Below, piece after piece: positions 1 to 8,690 of a stretch of DNA of 64,000 nt (positions are counted from its first letter, which is position 1; every line of letters begins with the position of its first letter). Under the pieces are notes generated by a model. That model did not search any database, had not been told where the DNA came from, and was given only the letters and a program-made list of their open reading frames with translations. Origin of the DNA: Pycnococcus provasolii (Eukaryota > Chlorophyta > Pseudoscourfieldiophyceae > Pseudoscourfieldiales); assembly GCA_049487715.1 (NCBI GenBank), contig CP150547.1:496001-560000 (forward strand), written 5' to 3'. A program made the translations under genes and the position numbers.

Positions 1-47
1 CGTGTGTGCGTGTACACAAAGAAAAAGTGTTTTTGTAATAGTGATAT

Positions 48-377
48 TTACAAGTTAAGCCGAGCACCCGTAAGGCGTGTTCCATGATCCTTGCAGATGT
101 TCGAGCGTGCGTTGCGCGTTTCGCCTGTCACGGCACAAATCACAGCGCCGGTGGGTACGAACATGCAGACGGACGGCGGCTTCTCAACCTCCGCTGGTGG
201 TGGAGCGCATAGCCGTAGCTTGACCAGGACTGCCATGCCGTCTTCAGAAGCTCTTGCTGATTCCACTTCGGCACGCGATCCTTTCACGACGATGTCATCC
301 CGAACCAGATTGATTAGATTGAATGACGTGCTGTCGCCAACTGCATCCGTGTAGCGGCGCAGCTCCGAGAGCGGCAC
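48..377 (-). CDS. 5'-truncated hypothetical ORF next to telomere-type repeat
   Basis: This open frame of about 109 codons ends in TAA near 48. It has ordinary codon use and a protein-like composition with no low complexity. It has no ATG: the first codon available is GTG at 377, and an in-frame TAA lies inside the TTAGGG array that starts at 380. I see no convincing splice acceptor at the junction. The array may therefore have replaced or disrupted the 5' end, or this may be the last exon of a gene whose acceptor I cannot identify. I recognise no domain. Coding status is uncertain. Confidence 0.35.
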   Translation of the reverse strand: MPLSELRRYTDAVGDSTSFNLINLVRDDIVVKGSRAEVESARASEDGMAVLVKLRLCAPPPAEVEKPPSVCMFVPTGAVICAVTGETRNARSNICKDHGTRLTGARLNL

Positions 378-379
378 GC

Positions 380-400
380 AGGGTTAGGGTTAGGGTTAGG
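380..400 (+). repeat. Interstitial TTAGGG array (about 3.5 units)
   Basis: Just over three perfect TTAGGG units lie directly against the 5' end of the minus-strand ORF at 48-377. Unique sequence continues on the far side, so this is not a chromosome end. It belongs to the set of short telomere-type arrays found upstream of coding regions in this window. Confidence 0.9.
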
Positions 401-1625
401 CTGGGATGAACCTCTTCTCTCGTACTTTTCTGTATCTGGTAGGTTACCGCACGGGAAATTTGGCTGACAGAAACTGGAAAAAGTATCCGACGAAAAAGCC
501 ACCAAAAGGTGTGAGATTCCCGCTCGATACACTGATGAAGGACTGAACGCATCGTTGATATTCTCATCGCTTAAAGGCACCTGATGCCGGATGCGGTGCA
601 GCGGTGGTCGCTGATGAACCGTCCAAACTTCGTGAACTGGCCGCCGTCCCTCCGACACCACCGAGGCACCGACTACCGAATCGAGAACATAAGAACTAAA
701 ATGATAGAAACATGTAAACTCGAGTCCTGAATAGAACTACCGGGTAGCGAATCATCCTTCGTGAAGTGTCGACCTCGTGGAAACTGGAAAAGCCTTTTCC
801 ATGCATAACTATCGTGCGTGGTGCAAGCGTGGTGTGAATAAAAGTGCATGGCAGGTTTTGCAGTTTGTTTGCGAGAAGAAAAAAACAGAAACAGAAAAAG
901 AAAAGGGGTCCCATCAGCGTGCAACTTGCAAGGAGGAATCAACGCATCATATCAGACAAGGTGTACACATGAGGTCGGAGGAGTTGCATGCAAGGCGACA
1001 CTTTACAGTGGTGCTTTTTCTTCTAACCGCCTGCTCTGCCTCTGTGCTCTGCTCTGTGTTCTCCGACTGTCCGAAGAAGAAAGAACTTCCCCTCGAGGTG
1101 GTGTGGAAAGCAAAGAGGAAAGAAAAAGGAGAAGAAGAAAGAACATCGCCCTCGAAGAAACTGAAGAAAGGCGCGCGCCATCATCATCACACGCTTAAGC
1201 TTAGCTTCGTGCTCTCAGGACCGCGTTAGTCACCTGTATTTCGCCGGTCATCGTGCCGCACTACACGCTCACAATCAGCGTAAGCCTAAGGACTGCTCAC
1301 TGCTCGTGGTGAGCACGCTTTTCCCTTTCTCTCTCTCTCACTCTGTTGACTTAAGAAGCAGGTTCTTCTTCTTTCCGAATCGCAACCAAAACAAGTAGAC
1401 TCTAAGTACTTCTACACTGCACCGCCGCCATAGGGATACTGAGGTGCACCGACCCGGAAGTTGGACCTTGAAAAATTCCGAGTTTCTGTTTTTCTTCGAC
1501 CTAACGCTTGGTTGCTGTGCTTCACCGACCGGGATCCCCTTGGAGCTTTTTCCCGCTGCTTTTTTCTCGTCTGTCTTCGCAGCTCCTCGACTTTCTCTCT
1601 CACCGCGTCTTACGCACTCACTCCG
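401..1625. other. Intergenic, no supported gene
   Basis: Short frames on both strands lack consistent codon bias or recognisable motifs. An A/G-rich stretch runs through about 870-1160 and a CT-rich microsatellite sits near 1329-1341. The second half is probably the promoter and 5' UTR of the ORF starting at 1626. Confidence 0.5.
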
Positions 1626-2177
1626 ATGCTGGGCAGCATCCGTATCACGGCGGTCGTCAACCGCACATGGCCCTCCGCGCCCGACGCACAGCACTCGACG
1701 ACCCCATGGAGCTCGTCGAACAATACGGCGTCAAGCAGGCTGGACTCCAGCAGGACAGGTGCCAGCTCGCTCACCAAGGATGTGGCGGCGCCATCGACAT
1801 CATTCAGGCGTAGGCACGCAAGGACAGGAAGCGTGGCGCTGCAAAGCAGTGACGACGCAAGCTTGCCGAAGCTGCCGAGTGCGGGCGCGAATACCGTGAG
1901 CATACCCTCGCCGCCGCCACGCGCGAGCTCGGAGTCGAGCCTGATGGACCACCATGCCGCAAGCTACGCCGCGCAGCAGTTTCACCACCCGTTCGCTCCT
2001 GTACACCGCCACGGAGGTATTCACGTTGCAGAAAGTGGCGGCGAATTCACGGTGGAACCGTCGTCGAATGCGCAGAGCCCTACCGGCATGGCGACCGGAC
2101 ACGGCACGTCAGCTTCGTCGCCCGTCTCGTCGCCCGTGTCATCGCCAACAGCAGCATCACAGCCGATACTGTGCTAA
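1626..2177 (+). CDS. Hypothetical Ser/Ala/Thr-rich protein
   Basis: The ORF encodes 183 aa from ATG 1626. The frame is open further upstream, but without an ATG. The protein is rich in Ser, Ala, Thr and Pro, with a His/Ala segment around residues 112-130 and a C-terminal repeat of Ser-Ser-Pro-Val. No domain, signal peptide or membrane segment is evident. It could be a disordered regulatory protein or an open frame favoured by GC content. The next gene lies on the other strand, about 195 bases away, so the two converge. Confidence 0.35.
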   Translation: MLGSIRITAVVNRTWPSAPDAQHSTTPWSSSNNTASSRLDSSRTGASSLTKDVAAPSTSFRRRHARTGSVALQSSDDASLPKLPSAGANTVSIPSPPPRASSESSLMDHHAASYAAQQFHHPFAPVHRHGGIHVAESGGEFTVEPSSNAQSPTGMATGHGTSASSPVSSPVSSPTAASQPILC

Positions 2178-2372
2178 ATATCTATGCGAGGACGCACCGC
2201 CGATCGCGACGTCGACGGCGCGCCATGCCCTTTGAATATAACATGATTCCCTTCCCAATTCGAATTCGTATAGCAAATAGAGAGCAAATCGTGATAATGT
2301 GTAAAAATTGCACGGAGTTGCAACTTTAGTGTTGAAAAAATTACATAAATAGTATATCACGCACGCCAGCGC

Positions 2373-2953
2373 CTAGCATGGTCCGCACGGCCAGTCTGTC
2401 TCCGTGTCAATGACGGTGACGAGTCTCGTATCCGAGCGGCAGTCTGCACAAACGACTGTGACACGTCCATCTGTTTTGGTTTGGTTTTTGTATATTTAGT
2501 ATTGAGTCCACTGTCTGTTTTCAAGTTGCTTTAGAACGTGTGTGTCTGATATGCACGTGCTACAATCGTACCTTTGACTGCGATTTTCGGGCACGGCTTT
2601 GCTTTGAATTCGCTCCTGGGTTTGTCGACCCGCCCGTGGTGCAATGCGTGCTCAACCTCCTCGTTGGAGATGTGTCTGCAATCCATGCGGCAGTATGCGT
2701 GCTCAGACTTGACGAGCGGCTTTGAGAGGAGCCTTTGAAGGATTTCGTCTGATTTCTTCTTATCTTTCTTTTCGAGACCGATCGCCGCGGCGATGCCTGC
2801 CGCAAGCAGGGTCCCCATGAGTACGAGCGCACCTGTGAGTCCTCCTGGTTTGCGCGCGGCGCGTTCGGCTTTCTTTTCCGACTTGGTTTTTTTCGGCGCG
2901 AGTTTTTTCACGCGCGTTTGGCGTGTGGATTTGTTGCCGAGCGGACGAGGCAT
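2373..2953 (-). CDS. DUF4258-domain protein, two exons
   Basis: I model exon 1 as 2953-2572, an intron at 2571-2471 (101 nt, GTACG...ACAG) and exon 2 as 2470-2373 ending in TAG, giving 159 aa. The N-terminus is Lys/Arg-rich. An Ala/Gly-rich hydrophobic stretch at about residues 40-58 could be a membrane anchor. The DUF4258 region starts at about residue 84 (RMDCRHIS, then PCPKIAVK) and is completed only by splicing, with exon 2 supplying VTVVCADC and the ending TVIDTETDWPCGPC. Plant and algal family members end in much the same way, which supports the splice. The molecular role of the family is unknown. Splicing joins a G and AT into an Asp codon. Confidence 0.75.
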
Positions 2954-3118
2954 ACTGTAGTGGCTGGCTGGCTAAGGATAAAAACAAGATCAACAAAGCA
3001 CAACAACGCTGACAAAAGGTTTTTTTCTAGAAAAAAACGTCGGTAAGAATAAGGCGGCAAGACAAGGTGTGCTGAGCTGGCGGCTAAGATAGGTAGCAAC
3101 AACAACAACCACACCTTT

Positions 3119-3164
3119 AACCCTAACCCTAACCCTAACCCTAACCCTAACCCTAACCCTAACC
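3119..3164 (-). repeat. (CCCTAA)7 interstitial telomere-type array
   Basis: Seven and a half perfect CCCTAA units lie about 165 bases upstream of the DUF4258 start codon, reading as TTAGGG in that gene's direction. This is the longest perfect array in the window. It could be a promoter telo-box cluster or a scar of telomere-repeat insertion. Confidence 0.95.
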
Positions 3165-3628
3165 TGTTCCCGATCCACTTTAGTCTACCTTCACGATGAA
3201 CTGCATGCCGTATGTATCCTATATCTCCAGCTTCTCCGGAGTTTTGTTTCTTGAAGTTGAAGTCTGCTGGTTGTGCTGAACTGAAATTCCAGTTAAACCT
3301 TTAGTAGGTCGACAAGTTAAGTCCACAAGCTGCGGCCACTCCGGTCAGCCGGCGAAAAAGGCCTGGTACAGACCGTACAGTAAAGCTTGGAAAGGTAAGG
3401 TTAGGCTGGTACAGTGGTACAGGAAACTTTACCACCCCAACAATTGTCTATTACAGTACAGTAGGGTCATCATGGGTGGTCATCATGACCTTCATGGGTG
3501 GTCATAACTCATAACTAGTACTACGATAATAAGGCCAGTGGGACTGAGTATGTACTACAGGTGGTTGTTGACTTCTTTCTCCCACACAATTCTTACATAT
3601 TCTTACAAGGTCTCACTCGCCAAAGGGG

Positions 3629-3630
<2 letters not shown>
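3165..3630. other. Intergenic AT-richer stretch
   Basis: I see no gene here. A duplicated short motif (TCATCATGGGTGGTCATCATGACC and a near copy TTCATGGGTGGTCAT) lies around 3465-3505. Confidence 0.5.
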
Positions 3631-3671
<41 letters not shown>

Positions 3672-3766
3672 TTTTTTGGGTGGGGTTGTGGGGGGGGGGT
3701 GTTTGTGGGTGGGTTGGGGGGGGGGGGGGGTGGGGGTGTGGGGGGGGGGGGGTGGGGGGGGGGGGT

Positions 3767-3829
<63 letters not shown>
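3631..3829 (+). repeat. Extreme poly-G tract with T interruptions
   Basis: About 200 bases are almost pure G, starting with a 39-G run at 3631-3669 and ending with an uninterrupted 63-G run at 3767-3829. Occasional T bases break the middle. Translations of this stretch are poly-Gly or poly-Pro and are not genes. It may be a real G-quadruplex-forming satellite or a sequencing or assembly artefact. The kinase start codon lies 160 bases downstream. Confidence 0.9.
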
Positions 3830-3831
<2 letters not shown>

Positions 3832-3989
3832 GGGGCCCTACGGATGCCCAGAAAGACGTCTTTCTGCGCGGCCCCTGGGGGCCAGGTGGGGCGAAGAAGA
3901 ATTGACAGCTTCCTCATTCCGCGCCTTAAGGTGGCTCCTTTTCCCACCTTAAGAAGTCGTCGTCGTCGTAGTTGTACGGTACCTGAAGT

Positions 3990-6044
3990 ATGGGCTGTGG
4001 CGCGTCGTCGTACGCCGCCTCGGCCGCCGCGGCAGATATGGAGGAGCCAACACCTGGACCGCAGTACCTTGCTCTCTTGAAGCTCTCCAAGAAACTAGCC
4101 GGGGGACCAGAACGCGAAGCCACGCCGCAAGACCTCGCCAACCTGCACGTCGAGACCACGACGCACAGACGGACGAAAAACGCAAGCCAGAAAAATACAA
4201 ACGCACACGACGCGCTCGTCAAGAAAGGCAACGTCGAGGACGACTACGTCGTCGAGTCGACAGTATTAGGAAGAGGCGCATTCTCCATCGTCAAAACCGC
4301 AACCTTGAGAAGCCGACCACGCTCAGCCTCGGGATGGAGCACCATGGCTGACAACTGGAGGAGACACGGAGGACAAACTCATAAGGCGGCGGTCAAACTC
4401 ATTCAGCTCAACAAAATAGCCGCAAACCACAAGACGGGCGAACCTGATGAACGAGAGAGGAGAAAAAATGACGTACTCAACGAGATGAACATACTCGCGC
4501 AGGTGGCACACCACCCTCACGTCGTCGGAGTCTACGGCGCTTACATCGAACCTCAGAGATGCTGTCTCGTCATGGAGCTCATGGCGGGTGGAAGCGTCAT
4601 GGACGTCGTGCTCGAGCGAGGAGGGTGCGGAACGGACGACGGGTCGAGGGCGGCACACCCTCTGCTCTGCGCCGTCGCATTCCTGCACGGACGAGGGTAC
4701 TGCCACAGAGACATCAAGCCTGAAAATCTGCTCCTGCCTCACAAACGCTATCCAATGTGCCTCGGAGAGCTCAAGCTTGGCGACTTCAACCTAAGCCGCA
4801 GGTTCGCAAGAACGCCTCAGCGCACGGTACAGAGAAGCAGTAGTACGCAGCAGCGCACACAGCAGGCGGCAGGTCAGCCGCCGCCAAAGCAAATCACAGA
4901 CGCCATGCGCACGCTCGCTGGCACGCCCGCGTTCCTTGCTCCCGAGGTTGCCGTGCTCGGTTCCAACGAGCAAGGAGGCACACGACTCCGCGCGGGAGAG
5001 GGATACGACGAAAAGGCTGACGTGTGGAGTGCCGCATGCTCGCTCTACCTCATCTGCACGGGGCACGTTCCGTTCGCACACAGCGACAGCTTTGCGGGTG
5101 TCGTGGACAGGAGCCGCAGGCTGCCAACGTTCGAAGCTCCCGTGTGGCGCGCTGCGCCAGCGCGTGGGATGGCGCCAGGCACCAAGTCGGGCACTTTTGC
5201 GTCCGCAGCCACCGGCAAGAGCCTGCTCACGAGCATGCTTGCGTTCGAGCCAGCATACCGTCCAAGCGCCGAGGAGTGCCTTCGACACGCCTTCGTGAAG
5301 AGAGGCACGAAGGGAATGGCGGCGCCACCACCCGGCAACAACGAAAACAGCGGCATTGCATCTCCTTCGCAGAAAAAAAAGGGAAGTCCAAGCCCGCGGC
5401 GCATACGCAGCCTACGCCAACTCTTTGTGCGCAACCCGACGATGTCTCACGCGGCAAGAACGCCGTCGCCGTCGCCACCGACGACAAAAAGGGGCAAGAC
5501 AGTCTCAGAAGTGCTCCAGTCGAGTGCGGGGAAGGCACGCAAGTATCGCAACCCATCGGCTCAGCAGGAGAGCAGCAGCACGGCCTCGGAGACGCAAGCA
5601 GCTACAGCAAGCAGCAAGGCTGCGACCACCGGACGTCGAGCACGCCCACCTGCGACGCCTCCGCGTCGGGACGCCAACTGGCATCAACGGAGATATCAAA
5701 TGGCCGTCAAGGCGGCGCTCTTCGGAAAAAGCGACGTGAACGACGACGCCGAGAACGAGCGCCTCGCGGCACTCAAGCAGGCGTACGTGGATGCCCGCGC
5801 CGTGGAGGCGGAGGAGGTACGAGCAAGGCGTGCCCGCGAGATGGAAGTTCAGACCGCGACGATGAAAGATGAGAATCATAATGACGATGATGAGCCAGAA
5901 TATCCTCCAAAGGAATTCGTCATTCGTAAACCAACGTCCAAGCGCAGCGCTGCGCTGCGATCCGGTTCCGTGATGAGCCCTCTTAAACCAATCAACATGA
6001 ATCGCATGTCGACCAACGGCGGTGTGGCGGTGGCACCGAGATAA
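3990..6044 (+). CDS. Ser/Thr protein kinase, predicted myristoylated, DFG changed to DFN
   Basis: The protein is 684 aa and begins MGCGASS, a good context for N-myristoylation at Gly2 and palmitoylation at Cys3, which predicts membrane tethering. The kinase domain spans about residues 85-440. The Gly-rich loop LGRGAFSIVK lies near residue 93, the catalytic Lys is in AAVKLIQ near 136, and a disordered basic insert lies between them. HRDIKPENLLL is near 240. The magnesium motif reads DFN (residues 265-267), not DFG. APE is kept (AFLAPEV), and an insert lies between DFN and APE. The C-terminal ~230 residues are Lys/Arg/Ser-rich and probably disordered, ending in acidic and helical segments. It resembles CaMK-like kinases. 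Substrates cannot be inferred. Confidence 0.85.
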   Translation: MGCGASSYAASAAAADMEEPTPGPQYLALLKLSKKLAGGPEREATPQDLANLHVETTTHRRTKNASQKNTNAHDALVKKGNVEDDYVVESTVLGRGAFSIVKTATLRSRPRSASGWSTMADNWRRHGGQTHKAAVKLIQLNKIAANHKTGEPDERERRKNDVLNEMNILAQVAHHPHVVGVYGAYIEPQRCCLVMELMAGGSVMDVVLERGGCGTDDGSRAAHPLLCAVAFLHGRGYCHRDIKPENLLLPHKRYPMCLGELKLGDFNLSRRFARTPQRTVQRSSSTQQRTQQAAGQPPPKQITDAMRTLAGTPAFLAPEVAVLGSNEQGGTRLRAGEGYDEKADVWSAACSLYLICTGHVPFAHSDSFAGVVDRSRRLPTFEAPVWRAAPARGMAPGTKSGTFASAATGKSLLTSMLAFEPAYRPSAEECLRHAFVKRGTKGMAAPPPGNNENSGIASPSQKKKGSPSPRRIRSLRQLFVRNPTMSHAARTPSPSPPTTKRGKTVSEVLQSSAGKARKYRNPSAQQESSSTASETQAATASSKAATTGRRARPPATPPRRDANWHQRRYQMAVKAALFGKSDVNDDAENERLAALKQAYVDARAVEAEEVRARRAREMEVQTATMKDENHNDDDEPEYPPKEFVIRKPTSKRSAALRSGSVMSPLKPINMNRMSTNGGVAVAPR

Positions 6045-6443
6045 AGTTGGTTTGTTTGGCTCGGTGTCACATGTTTTCATCACAACAGTAATATGTAGAG
6101 CAAAAAACAATAGATATTTTTTGATTGAATTTCCAGAAACACAAAAGTTAAAGCTTCTTGCTGGTTACACACAAAGGGAAAAGACTTACAGAGTTTACAG
6201 TCTCGTAATACAGTCTGGATTATACATACCTACTGCACAAACACCATTCCACACCCATAAAAAAATAAACCGAAAAGAAAACCGAAAAGAAAAAAAAAGA
6301 AAATCTTGGTGAAAGCACCCTCTCGCTTCACCACCTACATTGTTAAAGTTGTTTCATTTTGCCATATACATATGGTACCATTCATTTTGCATTGTACTTA
6401 TCATTCGAATTGATATGATTAGGAAAGTTCTCTTTTCCATCAT
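6045..6443. other. Intergenic between convergent genes
   Basis: This AT-rich stretch separates the kinase and Pumilio genes, which converge. An A-rich block at 6258-6303 could hold polyadenylation signals. I see no gene. Confidence 0.5.
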
Positions 6444-8690
6444 CTACGGCGCCCCAGCGGGTTCCGAGATGGTTCGGGGAAGACCGGCACCGTTGTTTGC
6501 CGCAAGAAGCACCTGCTGCTGCTCCTGCGTCAGGCCCGAGGTTCCGCTGCCGGCACCAGTCTGCGACGGCAGGGATCCCTGCCTCGGCAATCCGCCGCCA
6601 CGACCGCCGCCGCGGTCGTCCCGGTGGTCGCGGTCCCTCGACCCACGGCCATCCTCGCCGCCCTGCGGCTTCTTGCCAAGCAGCGCGGAGCGGCTGATGA
6701 TGCGCTTGCTGTACGGCGTTCCGCGGAGCATGGGAAGGTGCGGACGAATCGCGTCCACCAGGCGCTGGTGCACGCTACCCTTGGACACCGTCAGCGCGCT
6801 CTGCACGACGTAGTTGGCGTACGGATCCGACAGGAGCCGTCCAAGGTTCGGGCTCCCCGCGAGCTCAACAACTGCACGATTCTTCGACTCCTCGAGCGCC
6901 TGGTTGCCGGTGAGCTTCAGACATTTCTCCACAACATTGGACGAAAATTTCTGCGTTGACAGGTCGCAGTACGATCCGGCGAGCTGCTTCATCACAACCG
7001 TGCAAGCCCACGTCGTGCCAAGGTCCAACACGTACTGCACGACGTAGTTCCCAAACGGATCCTGCGACAGCCGCAGAGCGTGGTTCGCCACCTCGCGAAC
7101 GAGACGGTCGCGCTGCTGCCCCGCGGCGTGGTCTACGCAGCGCTGCAGGACGCAGCATCCGTGGCGGTGCGTGGCGATCTCCACGCAGTACGTGCACGCG
7201 GCATCGTAGATGAACTGCGCGTCTGCCGCGCCCAGGCGCTGCAGGCAGCGCTGCACGACGTGGTTGCCGTTGAGATCTTTGATGAGCTGCACGACTCCCG
7301 GCTTGAGCGCGTCGACGACGAGGTTCGTCTGCTCCGGCGTGCTGATCGTCTCGACGAGCTTCTGCACCGCGCGCGTTCCGTGCGTGTTCAACGATACGTT
7401 CGTGAGGTCAGATCCCTGGCTGACGCGCTGCAGAATCTGCAGGCGCTGGTCGTCCGTGCACCGGTCGAGGAGCTTCTGCACGAGGTAGTTGCCGAACGGA
7501 TCGACCATCAGCTCCGTGACGTGCTCGAGCACCTCGGGAAACACGAGCGACACCGCCTCCAGGCCCTCCTCGTCAAACTTGCGCTGCAGAAATCGGCATC
7601 CGTTCTGGTCGCGCGCCACCGCGAGCACGTTGCCCACGGCATCCTGCACGCGCTCGAACGCGACTCCGCTGTTAGCCACGCCAAGGTGCGACACGCCGGG
7701 CGCAGGCACGAACGAACCGTCGGGGAGCATCGTCAGCGCGTCGGCGGACGACGCGCCCACTCCAGATCTCGAGAGTCCTTCCTTACCGCGCGGCATGCCA
7801 CGCCCACGCCCACCTCCGCCCATGCCAGGCATGTACATCGGCTCGTAGTTGGCAGAGGCGGCAGCCGCAGCCGCAGCGGCGGCGGCGGCGGCGGCGGCCG
7901 CAGCCGCTGCGGCGTGCTGAGCGTTGAACGCACCACCGGACCCATTTGAGCCATTTGAGCCCGAGCCTCCTCCAGGAGCCTGCGACTGCTGCTGCTGCTG
8001 CACGTAAAGCGCCGCGGCGTACGCAGCCTGGTACTCGAGCGAGTGCATCGCGGGACTCGAGTTCTGGTCGTCCGACGACCCCGGCGCGGTGATTCCGAGC
8101 GCCGCGAGAGCGGAGGCGGCGTCGTCTGCCGCCGAGTCGGAAGCTGCGGACACGAGTCCAGGAACCGCGGAACCACTTCCGGTGAGCTCCGGGAAACCCC
8201 TCCGTCGTCCACGCGCTATGTTGCCAGGCATCGCCGGCCCGTCGAGATCAGCGGGCAGATTGTCCGTGGATGAGCCTGAGTAGGCACGAAACAGCTTGCT
8301 GTTCTCGAACCCGTCCATTCCCTGACTCGGCGCCGGCGGCGGGTGCTGCTGCAGTCCTGGCTGGTGCTTCGCGGCGTTGTGGTGGTGTTGTGCCGCACCG
8401 GTGTGGTGATGAGAAGCACCGGGGTGTTGGAGGTGCGACGACGGGTGAGCGCTGGTTCCACCACCGCTTTGTGTCGGCGAGGGCGACGAGTTGTTGGACA
8501 TCAGCCACGGGTGGCTTTCGTCCGTCGTAGCCTCCTTTGACTTCGCGGTAGGATCCCCGCTTCCGTCGCCAAGAATGGCTGCAAATTCCGTCTCTAGGGA
8601 TGCCATGGTATCGTCGTCGCCACCACTTGGTATTCTTCTTGGTTGTTGAGCTTTGGATGTGTTGCCTGTATTAGATGTCGTAGTAGCCAT
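6444..8690 (-). CDS. Pumilio/PUF RNA-binding protein
   Basis: The protein is 748 aa from ATG 8690. Puf proteins bind UGUA-type elements in 3' UTRs and repress or localise mRNAs in the cytoplasm. Residues 1-340 are low complexity: His/Gln/Pro-rich, then a poly-Ala run of about 20 residues encoded near 7860-7915, then a Gly/Arg segment. The Pumilio homology domain covers about residues 345-670. It shows the regular ~36-residue repeats with cores such as QNGCRFLQ, FGNYLVQKLLD, HGTRAVQKLVE, NGNHVVQRCLQ, HGCCVLQRC, FGNYVVQYVL, FSSNVVEKCLK and YANYVVQ, about eight repeats. The canonical N/S...Q or E base-reading residues are visible. The C-terminus is Gly/Arg/Asp-rich. No introns are needed. Confidence 0.93.
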   Translation of the reverse strand: MATTTSNTGNTSKAQQPRRIPSGGDDDTMASLETEFAAILGDGSGDPTAKSKEATTDESHPWLMSNNSSPSPTQSGGGTSAHPSSHLQHPGASHHHTGAAQHHHNAAKHQPGLQQHPPPAPSQGMDGFENSKLFRAYSGSSTDNLPADLDGPAMPGNIARGRRRGFPELTGSGSAVPGLVSAASDSAADDAASALAALGITAPGSSDDQNSSPAMHSLEYQAAYAAALYVQQQQQSQAPGGGSGSNGSNGSGGAFNAQHAAAAAAAAAAAAAAAAAAASANYEPMYMPGMGGGGRGRGMPRGKEGLSRSGVGASSADALTMLPDGSFVPAPGVSHLGVANSGVAFERVQDAVGNVLAVARDQNGCRFLQRKFDEEGLEAVSLVFPEVLEHVTELMVDPFGNYLVQKLLDRCTDDQRLQILQRVSQGSDLTNVSLNTHGTRAVQKLVETISTPEQTNLVVDALKPGVVQLIKDLNGNHVVQRCLQRLGAADAQFIYDAACTYCVEIATHRHGCCVLQRCVDHAAGQQRDRLVREVANHALRLSQDPFGNYVVQYVLDLGTTWACTVVMKQLAGSYCDLSTQKFSSNVVEKCLKLTGNQALEESKNRAVVELAGSPNLGRLLSDPYANYVVQSALTVSKGSVHQRLVDAIRPHLPMLRGTPYSKRIISRSALLGKKPQGGEDGRGSRDRDHRDDRGGGRGGGLPRQGSLPSQTGAGSGTSGLTQEQQQVLLAANNGAGLPRTISEPAGAP

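Noticed and set aside
380-400. True chromosome end
   Set aside because: Unique sequence continues on both sides of the TTAGGG units.
3538-4080. Poly-Gly and poly-Pro open frames
   Set aside because: They come from the poly-G tract and carry no other protein-like sequence.
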